DNA of 64,000 nucleotides from Eriocheir sinensis (Eukaryota > Arthropoda > Malacostraca > Decapoda > Varunidae): contig NC_066517.1 in the NCBI RefSeq assembly GCF_024679095.1, positions 20,892,540 through 20,956,539 of the forward strand, written 5' to 3'. Below are positions 55,830 through 64,000 of the stretch, one piece after another. The position numbers were made by a program, and so were the translations under genes. The notes below the pieces were generated by a model. The model was not told the DNA's origin and ran no database searches. It saw only the letters and a program-made list of their open reading frames with translations. Positions within the stretch are counted from its first letter, which is position 1, and each line of letters starts with the position of its first letter.

Positions 55830-56135
55830 CACATAAATTCACCTCCTTGTTCCTCCTTTCCATTTCCACTCGCTCAGTTAACCAGCATCTTCACTCTCTC
55901 ATCCCTCACGCTGGTAATCCCTGGAACGATCTTCCTTCATCTGTATTTCCTCCTGCCTACGACTTGAACTCATTCAGAGGAAGGTATCAGGACACCTCTT
56001 CTCACGTAATTGACAGCTCTTTCGGCCACCTCCTCGGATTCTTTACAGGAGCAGCGAGTAGCGGGCTTTATTTATTGTTGTTTCCTTTTCTGTGCCTTTG
56101 TGCTGTCTCTGCTGTAAAAAAAAAAAAAAATAAAT
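55830..56135 (+). mobile_element. Non-LTR retrotransposon 3' end with poly(A)
   Basis: The frame gives HAGNPWNDLPSSVFPPAYDL then NSFRGRYQ. The W-N-x-L-P-x-x-V and SF-K/R residues close many LINE ORFs. A 3' UTR (GGAGCAGCGAGTAGCGGGCT) and a poly(A) at 56117-56131 follow. The 39470-39590 fragment belongs to the same family. Confidence 0.75.
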
Positions 56136-56749
56136 AACTCACCTCTCCATTCCTTTGTTCACGGGGATACAGAACCGTTCCTGGGCACGTAACAAGGGCG
56201 TAGGCTGAGGGGTGAAGGGGTGAGGGGGTGCAGGTTCACATCCCTTCTCCACATCAGCAGAAAAAAAAACATATAAGCACAAACTCATGTCCATACACTG
56301 TAGATACTGATGACGATAATATTCGGCGTTTTAATATTAGCAGCAAACCATCTAATTCAAACGTTCGTAAATACAGTGTTCTAACTAATCTCAAAGTCAT
56401 GGTTAATTCATTCAGTCCATCACTAGTCCATCCAATACTAATACTGATGTCGATGTTGTTCATTGTCTAAATAACAGCAACAAATGATTCAATCTAGAGG
56501 TTCACAAATTGTTATACCTCATCTCAAACGCATAGTCAAATCACTCAGACTCGTTCTCCCTGCGGTGTTCCCAAGATGCGCCCCCCCCCCTCCCCCCACC
56601 CCCTCCGTAACCTTCAGCCCGGCCAGGTGTAGCGCTGCAGGTATAAATGAAAGTGTGTTCGTGAGGGAAGGTGAGCGGCGGCCGAGACACCGCCGCTGCT
56701 AGCTTGACGGGCCGCAGGACGCCGCGCCACGAATGCACAATGAAGCGAC

Positions 56750-57240
56750 TGTTTGCCCGGGGAATGCAGAGGAGGCGCGAGCGGACCTGGTGTTCATGCG
56801 GGGGAAGAGAATGCCGTACACGAAGGCATACAAATAGAAATGCTTGAGAGGACTCCACAAAGGCTATACCGGCCAAGATTCAGTTATAGATACTCGGGTC
56901 CAGAGAATGCAATACACGCAGGCAAACGAATATAAATGCTTGAGAGGACTCCACTAAGGCTATACCGGGCAAGGAGAGCATACAATTCCAGACATTAAGT
57001 AGAGCAAGGACCCGGAGTTCCTGTGGGCCAAGAAATGCTATACACGCAGGTAAATAAAGAGAAACGCAGAAAATGACTCCACAAAGGCTATACCGGGGAA
57101 GGAGACCATACAATTATAGGCCTTCAGCATAGCACGGACCAGGAGGCAAGAGGATGCTATACGGCGGAAAATACGAGACTGGGACGAATGTAAGGACTGC
57201 AGAAAGGTTATCCCGGGGTGGGTTTGCATGCGATTATGGG
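56750..57240. repeat. Minisatellite array B, four to five units
   Basis: Units of about 100 to 140 bases repeat AGGACTCCACAAAGGCTATA-like and AATGCTATACACGCAGG-like words (near 56845, 56946, 57063 and 57200). Confidence 0.75.
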
Positions 57241-57399
57241 CATTAAGTAAATACGGCGCGTTTAATGCAATGACTGATGAAGCGAGCAAAGCACACAGCG
57301 AAGGGAGGATGTTATTTCATAGCGACATAAACCACGGGGAGGCTAAACCGCGAACTATTCATTACCAGGGAGGGATTGAGGTAGGGCTTAATGATATTG

Positions 57400-58080
57400 C
57401 CTGGCTGTGCGAAAGAAGGAAGGGGAAGGATGAGGATGAGGAAGGAGAGGGATAAGGAAGAAGGAAGGAGAGGGATAAGGAAGAAGAAGGAAGGAGAGGG
57501 ATAAGGAGGAAGAAGGAAGGAGAGGGATAAGGAAGAAGAAGGAAGAAAGAAGGAAGGAGAAGGAAGGAGGGATTGAGATAGCGTTTAATGACTGGGTGAG
57601 CGGAAGAAGGAAAAAGAAGGAAGGAGGAAGAAAAAGGAAGAAGGAAGGAGGGATTGAGATAACGTTTAATGAGTGGGTGTACGGGAGAAGGAAGGAAGGA
57701 AGAAGGAGGAAGAACGAAAGAGAAGAGAGAATGAAGGAGAAGACTGAAGGAAGAAAGAATGAAGGAGATTGAAGGAGGAAATAAAAGGAAGAAAGAGGGT
57801 TAAGGGAAGGGATAATGAATGAAAAAATGAAGGAAGAAAGAATGAAGGAGATTGATGGAGGAAATAAAGGGAGGAAAGAGGGTTAAGGGAAGGGATAATG
57901 AAGGAGAAGAATGAAGGAAGAAAAAATGAAGGAGATTGAAGGAGGAAATAAAAGGAAGAAAGAGGGTTAAGGGAAGGAATAAGAAGGAAGGAGAGCATAC
58001 AATAAATGAAGGAAGAAAGAATGAAGGAGATTGAAGGAGGAAATAAAAGGAAGAGGGAAGGTTAAGGGAGGCATTTAAAA
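57400..58080. repeat. Purine-strand minisatellite array C, about 83-bp unit
   Basis: After GGAAGGAGAGGGATAAGGA-type short repeats (57400-57560), an 83-base unit occurs four times between about 57740 and 58070. It carries GAATGAAGGAGATTGAAGG and AAGAAAGAGGGTTAAGGGA. Nearly all bases are A or G. Confidence 0.85.
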
Positions 58081-58869
58081 GAAGGGAGGAAAAGAACAGG
58101 AACAGCTGAAAATATAATGGAGTAATTTTTTCCTCTTTCTCCTCCACACATCTCTTTCTTTTCCTCCCTCTTCTTCACTCTCTCTAATCCTCCCTCCTCT
58201 CTTCTTTACTCTCCCTTTCTTTCTTCTTTCCACTTTCACGCATTGTTTTCCTTCTACTTTATTTATTATCCTCCTTCCTCTTCCTCTTTAATCCTCTTTT
58301 CTCCACACACGATCGTTCATTTCACTATATTCCTACCACACTGACCCTTCCTCCTCCTCTTCCTTCCTCTCCTCCTCACCACGAAGGAAGGGGAAGGGAG
58401 GAAGCAGGGGGACAGGAAGGAAGGGAGGCTGGGGAGAGGGGGGGGGGGGAGCTAATCTAAATATTTACCGAGTGAGCGGCTGAGCGGACGGAATCAAGAG
58501 CAAGGGATTGGAGGCTCAGAGAAGGGACACCAATTCTTTTCTCTCTCTCTCTCTCTCTTTTTTCTCTTTCTTCTTCTTTTACATGTCATTTTACGTATTC
58601 ATTATCTTCTCTACATCTATTTTCTATTCATTCCTAAACTATCCATTCACCATAACGATTAATATGCTTAGTTTGGTTATGGAAGGCCTAATACCTTCTT
58701 GTTTTCTTTCTTTCCTTGTTCTTCTTTCTTCTTTTACTGCTTTTTCTTCTTTTTCTTCTTCTTCTTCTTCTTCTTCTTCTTCTTCCTCTTCCTCCTCTTC
58801 CACACCATATACCTACATACCCATTATCCTCTCTCTCTTCCTCCATCACCGCCTCTGCAAGCTCCTTAA

Positions 58870-59405
58870 TTAAATCCAATCACCATTGAATCCTTAATGG
58901 TTACTAATGACCCATAAACACTTCCTGCACGGTCGTATAAACAGCAGCTGATGGTATATGGGAGTATGGGTTGACCTCTTATATCAACCTCCTCTACTAC
59001 CTCCTACTCCTCCTCGTCTTCCATTCCCATACCTCCACCCTTCATACAGTATCTAATCGTTCTTAATCTTCCATAAATATTAGTTGCTGTGTCCTATGAT
59101 GAACGCTGATGGTATGGATGGGTGTGGATTGCCTTTTATGCTCTCCTCCTCCTTCTCTTCCTCTTCTTCCACCTCCTCTTCCACTCCCATACTTTCACCC
59201 TACAAACAATATCTCATGGTTAATATTCCGCCATAAATATTAGTTGTGTCCTATTATGAAGGCCGATGATATGCTCTCCTCCTCCTCTACTATCTCTTCT
59301 TCTACCTCCTCTCCCATTCCCATGCCATCACCCTTCATACAGTATTTAATGGTTACTAATCCGCCATAAATATAAGCTGCTGAGTCCTATTATGAAGGCT
59401 GATGG
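58870..59405. repeat. Minisatellite array D, about 150-bp unit, four copies
   Basis: Copies share CCATAAATATTAGTTG, TCCTATTATGAAGG-CTGATGG, a CTCCTCCT-rich block and CACCCTTCATACAGTAT, beginning near 58890, 59060, 59225 and 59350. Confidence 0.8.
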
Positions 59406-59822
59406 AGTGCGCGGGTTGCCCTCTCACCCCGCCCGTAGCTGGGTTCACGCATCGTCGCCCGGCCCACTCAAGCGTTACGCAACCCTCCGCTACGCCAGCA
59501 CACCTTACGCGGCGCTCCCTCTCTCTAATCCTTTATTTATTGCGGTTTATTGTAGGGAAAGGGTTACGATTTCTTTTCATTATCGCTGCCATAAACTTTT
59601 TTTCTCTTTTTGGCGATCTCTTTCTTGGTCGCTCTGATATAAAAGTAGGGTAAGGATATAAAGTACGTCTTATAAGGATACGAGAAAGTATTACAAGAAA
59701 ATTAGGGTAATGATGTGACAGATGTGGTTCTCAAGAGATTTTAAAGAGAGAAAATATACAATAAATACCAACAGAAGAAATATTACAGAGATCAAGACAA
59801 AAAGAGAAGCAACACGTAATCT

Positions 59823-59863
<41 letters not shown>

Positions 59864-60049
59864 AAATAAACGAAAGAAGAAACGGCCCGGACCCAACACA
59901 AACATTCCAACGCTTATTTTTTAATCAATTGCTTCTTTTTGCAGCACAAAGGCAATTTAGCGGCAAAAAAATAAAACGAAAAACAAAAAAAAAGATGAAA
60001 GAGACGGAACATTTAGAGGACGCGAGCCCGTAACTCACGCCGAAGGACA

Positions 60050-60560
60050 AACAGACCAGCCCCTTCATCACCCAACCCCCCTGTCCCTTCATGCGCCCCT
60101 CCCCTCCCCACCCCTCCTCCCCGAACCCCAACCCTTTCGTCCCCCTCTTCCCTCCTTCCACTTCGCCCCCACGCCCTTTCATCCACTCTCCCCGCCTTTC
60201 CCCCACCCCCTACCCTGTCATCCCCTCTTCCCCCTTTCCACCTCCCCCCTACCCTTTCATCCCCCTCCCCGCCCTTCCCCCACCCTTTCATTCCCCCCTT
60301 CTTCCCGCCCCCCACACAGTCATCCCCTCTTCCCCCCTTCCACCTCCCCCACACCCTTTCATCCCCTCTTCCCGTCCTTCCCCCGCCCTTTCATTCCCCC
60401 CTTCCCCCCGCTCCCCCCACCCTGTCATCCCCTCTTCCCGCCCTTCCCCCGCCCTTTCATTCCCCCCTCTTCCCCCACCCTGTCATCCCCTCTTCCCCAT
60501 CGCCTCCCTGTCCCTTCATCCCCTGCCACCTTTCCCCCCCGCTGCCACGCCCTCGCCACG
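60050..60560. repeat. C-rich imperfect tandem
   Basis: Variants of CCCTTTCATCCCCTCTTCCC repeat about fifteen times with an irregular 25- to 45-base spacing. Long Pro/Ser frames here are composition artefacts. Confidence 0.75.
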
Positions 60561-60725
60561 CCCACGCCCGCGCCCACCCACCCCGGAGAGCGCCGCTAAT
60601 CACCACACCTGTCGCGGCCGCAATTATAGTCCCGCGGAAAACAAACAATTACCCGGCGGGCGCGGGCGGCGTGTGACGTCACCCCGATCACCTGATAAGA
60701 CGGCGGGGCAGGTAAGGCTTCGGAA
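60540..60725. promoter_or_regulatory. GC-rich, CpG-rich segment with regulatory-like motifs
   Basis: The segment contains several CGCG and GCGGC words, a full CRE palindrome TGACGTCA (60675-60682), a CACCTGATAA word (E-box plus GATA), and AAACAAACAATTA (forkhead-like). On the minus strand there is GACTATAATTG. A good donor-like GCAG|GTAAGG lies at its right end on the plus strand. It stands out in simple-repeat surroundings, but no transcript start can be shown. Confidence 0.3.
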
Positions 60726-60889
60726 AGGTGAATGTTGTTGTTGTTGTTGCTGCTGTTTTTGTCTTTGTTGTTGTTTTTATTATTAGTGTAATTGTTGACT
60801 TAATGTTATTTGATGTTACGGTAATAGTTTAGAGATTAGACAAAGATTTTTCATCTGTTACTTCTAAAACAACAACAACTACAAGAAGA

Positions 60890-61021
60890 AGAAGAACAAC
60901 AATAACTACTACTACTACTACTATTACTACTACTACTGCTATTACTACCACCACCACTACTGCTACTACTACTACTACCACTTCTACTACTACTGTTACC
61001 ACTAGTACTTCTACGACTATG

Positions 61022-61053
<32 letters not shown>

Positions 61054-61075
61054 GACTACTTCTGCTACTACTACT
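60890..61075. repeat. (ACT)n trinucleotide tract
   Basis: An imperfect (TAC)n/(ACT)n tract of about 180 bases with CCA and GAC variants. Confidence 0.9.
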
Positions 61076-61181
61076 TCTTCTTAACGGAATAACTCGCTGG
61101 ACCTCATTAGTTATTCAAGTCAGGACGAGGCAGAAGAAATATTAAGACGAATTAATCTGCTGAATTACTTAACCAATTACC

Positions 61182-61304
<123 letters not shown>

Positions 61305-61830
61305 ACAGTTTCCACAAGATTTAATTAGGTACAGAGGCCATCAGCGTAATTTGAACCACGATGTCTGTGCAGTATATAAACATTACTATGAAACTATAAG
61401 GTTAATTCTCTTCCACATTTCCCTAGAGCCTGTGCAAGGAGATGAAGAGGAGATGAAGAGAGAGAGGGAGAGAGAGAGAGGGAAGAAGTAAGAGGAGTGG
61501 GAACGGGAAGGAACGGGGAGAATGAGAGGGTGTGGTCGAGGAACGCGAGAATGAGATATGAGAGAAGAGCAAGAGAGAGAGAAAAAAAAAGTAGAGAACG
61601 ATGAGAGAAAGACAGGAATGGGAGAGGAAAGCAGGGTAGAGGGACAAGGATGAAGAAGGAAGGAGAGGGATAAGGATGAAGAAGGAAGGAGAGGGATGAA
61701 GATGAAGAAGGAAGGAGAGGGATAAGGATGAAGAAGAGGCAGAAGAGACAGGAAGAGAGGGAAATGAAAAAGGAAAAAGAAAAAAAAAGAAAGAGGGTGA
61801 CTGAAAAATGGAGAAACGAGAGGAGGAAAA

Positions 61831-61884
<54 letters not shown>

Positions 61885-62129
61885 AGAGAGAGAAACAGAG
61901 AGAGAGAGGTGGGGAGGGCAGGGAGGGGGCGGGTCTCATCGCGGGGCACCAAGCTATATCTCGGTCCCTCTATTGTCCCAGAAGACACCCGCAGCCACGC
62001 ACAGGACCGGTCGGGCAGGGTGGACGACAGACAGGACCGTACCCACAGACTGCCCTGCCATGCTACACTCGTATTCTTAACTACGAGTATAATAGCTTGT
62101 CTTGGTTACCCCGTCTACTGCCTTGTACT

Positions 62130-63000
62130 CCCGGGCCGTCTTGCTTCTATTCTTCCCGTGTTTTCGTATTTTTTTTATATTTTTTTTTCCTGTTCTCAGA
62201 TCATAAATATTTTCAAGTCTTTTCCTTTTTTTTTTGTATCTCATTTTGGTTGCCTTTCAGATTGTCTTGCTTCTATTCTTTCCGTCTGTTCGTATTTTGT
62301 TTTTCATTTTCGTTGCTGTTTTTCTTTTCCTCTTCTCAGATCATAAATATTTTCACCCCTTTTCCTTTTTTCTATCTCATTTTGGTTAACCTTGTTTTCT
62401 TCCTTGTATTGTCTTGGTTCTATTCTTTCCGTCTTTTCGTATTTTGTTTTTCATTTTCGTTGCTGTTTTTCTTTTCCTCTTCTCAGATCATAAATATTTT
62501 CACCCCTTTTCCTTTTTTCTATCTCATTTTGGTTACCTTGTTTTCTTCCTTGTACTCTCTTGCTTCTATTCTTTCCGTCTTTTCGTATTTTGTTTTTCAT
62601 TTTCGTTGCTGTTTTTCTTTTCCTCTTCTCAGATCATAAATATTTTCACCCCTTTTCCTTTTTTCTATCTCATTTTGGTTACCTTGTTTTCTTCCTTGTA
62701 TTGTCTTGGTTCTATTCTTTCCGTCTTTTCGTATTTTGTTTTTCATTTTCGTTGCTGTTTTTCTTTTCCTCTTCTCAGATCATAAATATTTTCACCCCTT
62801 TTCCTTTTTTCTATCTCATTTTGGTTACCTTGTTTTCTTCCTTGTACTCTCTTGCTTCTATTCTTTCCGTCTTTTCGTGTTTTTTTTTTTTGTTTCTTCT
62901 GGGTTTCATTTACATTTTGGTGGCTGCTTTTCGTTTTCTGTTCTCACTTCCCCAATATTTTCACCTCCTTCCCTTTCCTCTATCTCATTTTGGTAACATT
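62130..63000. repeat. Tandem array E, 146-bp unit, about six copies
   Basis: The unit contains CTTTCCGTCTTTTCGTATTT, CTCTTCTCAGATCATAAATA and ATCTCATTTTGGTTACCTTG. Corresponding points at 62414, 62560, 62706 and 62852 give an exact 146-base period. The central copies are almost identical, while the first and last are degraded. Open frames across it are artefacts. Confidence 0.95.
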
Positions 63001-63119
63001 GCTTCTCTCAGACAGTCTTGTTAATTCGCATTCTTTTCATCTCTCGTACTTTTGTTTTTTTTGAGTCTCATTTCCATTCTACTTGTTGCTCTTCGTTCCC
63101 TGTATCGTGTAGAAGTGCT

Positions 63120-63860
63120 TTTGTTACTTTCTTCTTTAGTATTGATCCTATTTTTTATTCTTTTTTAGTATTGTTTTCTTTCCTCTGAGTTTTATTTTCA
63201 TCTCGGTTGCTGGTTTTCGTTCCGTCTTTTCGTGTAGCAATGTTGTGGCTTCCTTTTCTCTCTCTCTCTCTCTCTCAAACAGTTTTGCTTATTCTTTCCT
63301 TCTTCTTTAGTATTGTTTTCTTTCCTCTGAGTTTTATTTTCATCTCGGTTGCTGGTTTTCGTTCCGTCTTTTCGTGTAGCAATATTATGGCTTCCTTTTT
63401 TTTATCTACCTCTCAAACAGTCTTGGTCTTAGTCTTTCATTCTTCTTTAGTACTGTTTTTCTCTCCTCTGACTTTCATTTTCATCTCGGTTGCTGGTTTT
63501 CGTTCCCTGGCTTCGTGTGGCAGTGACTTGGCTATTCGTTTTTCTCTCAGACAGTCTTGCTCTTTTTCTTTCATTCTTCTTTAGTATTGTTTTTCTCTCC
63601 TCTGACTTTCATTTTCATCTCGGTTGCTGGTTTTCGTTCCCTGGGTTCGTGTGGCAGTGACTTGGCTACCCGTTTTTCTCTCAGACAGTCTTGCTCCTAT
63701 TTCTCATTCCTCTTTAGTATTGTTTTCTCTCCTCTGATTTTTATTTTCACCTCGGTTGCTTTTTCGTTCCCTGGGTTCGTGTGGCAGTAACTAGGCTACC
63801 CGTTTTTCTCTGTCTTGCTCTTTCATTCTTTCTTCTATTTTCCTCCCCTGTAGCAGTGGT
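63120..63860. repeat. Tandem array F, about 135-bp unit, five copies
   Basis: The unit contains TCTTTAGTATTGTTTTCTC, CATCTCGGTTGCTGGTTTTC and GTGGCAGTGACTTGGCTACC. It adjoins array E and shares its pyrimidine style, including a degenerate TTCGTT-TTTTCGTGT core, so the two may be related. Confidence 0.9.
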
Positions 63861-64000
63861 TTAGCTATCCTGTTTCTTGTACTCTTCCATTCCCTGTTCT
63901 TCTAATCCTCAGCTTCTTTCCTCAGTCATATATCCAATGTATTTACTGCCATGCTTTCTCTATTTTCGTCAAGACATATTGCTTTAACTCTCTCCCGCTT

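Noticed and set aside
56640..56660. TATAAAT word as a promoter on the plus strand
   Set aside because: A single TATA-like word with no downstream gene or initiator that can be shown.
60091..60786. 231-codon proline-rich frame
   Set aside because: An artefact of the C-rich tandem; no signal of a real protein.
61728..62639. 303-codon plus-strand frame
   Set aside because: It consists of a purine tract followed by the 146-base tandem array. Because 146 is not a multiple of three, the same DNA is read in different frames in successive copies.

Overview
The window looks like nuclear DNA from an arthropod, most likely a decapod crustacean. Three lines of evidence point that way: intron-rich animal genes, an extreme load of (CT)n, (CA)n and (GA)n microsatellites and minisatellites, and repeat families whose style I associate with crab and shrimp genomes. 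The genus cannot be named from sequence alone. There are no rRNA genes, free-standing tRNA genes, CRISPR arrays or bacterial features.

All three clear protein-coding genes lie on the minus strand. (1) At 5033-11067 are the first five exons of a heterotrimeric G-protein alpha subunit of the Gs / G-alpha-f type. The GTPase C-terminal half lies beyond the left edge of the window. (2) At 3110-4510, inside the intron after exon 5 of that gene, is an intronless 466-codon ORF. It encodes an acidic-repeat protein that ends in a degenerate KH-like domain, and I do not recognise it. (3) At 20757-52914 are the 43 C-terminal exons of a laminin alpha chain, 2,207 codons ending in TGA. The domains run LE repeats, laminin IV (L4), LE repeats, coiled coil I/II, then LG1 to LG5. 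All 42 splice junctions agree in phase. The N-terminal LN domain and the first LE repeats must lie beyond the right edge, so 52915-64000 is read as intron (or 5' flank).

Between the two large genes (11068-20380) is a repeat-rich intergenic stretch. It holds a 1.4 kb inverted repeat, a long hairpin element, a tRNA-derived SINE, LINE remnants and a possible plus-strand terminal exon. The laminin introns carry many small DNA-transposon derivatives: a MITE found three times, each time just downstream of a splice donor; a terminal-repeat element that has captured reverse-transcriptase sequence (three copies); a Tigger/pogo remnant; and several hairpins. LINE 3' ends run directly into microsatellites. 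The right end (54.1-63.9 kb) is a mosaic of at least six unrelated minisatellite arrays.

The laminin chain would be secreted and built into basement membrane. The G-alpha protein would act at the inner face of the plasma membrane. Nothing in the sequence links the two functionally. The least explained items are the nested KH-like gene and the reverse-transcriptase-carrying MITE.
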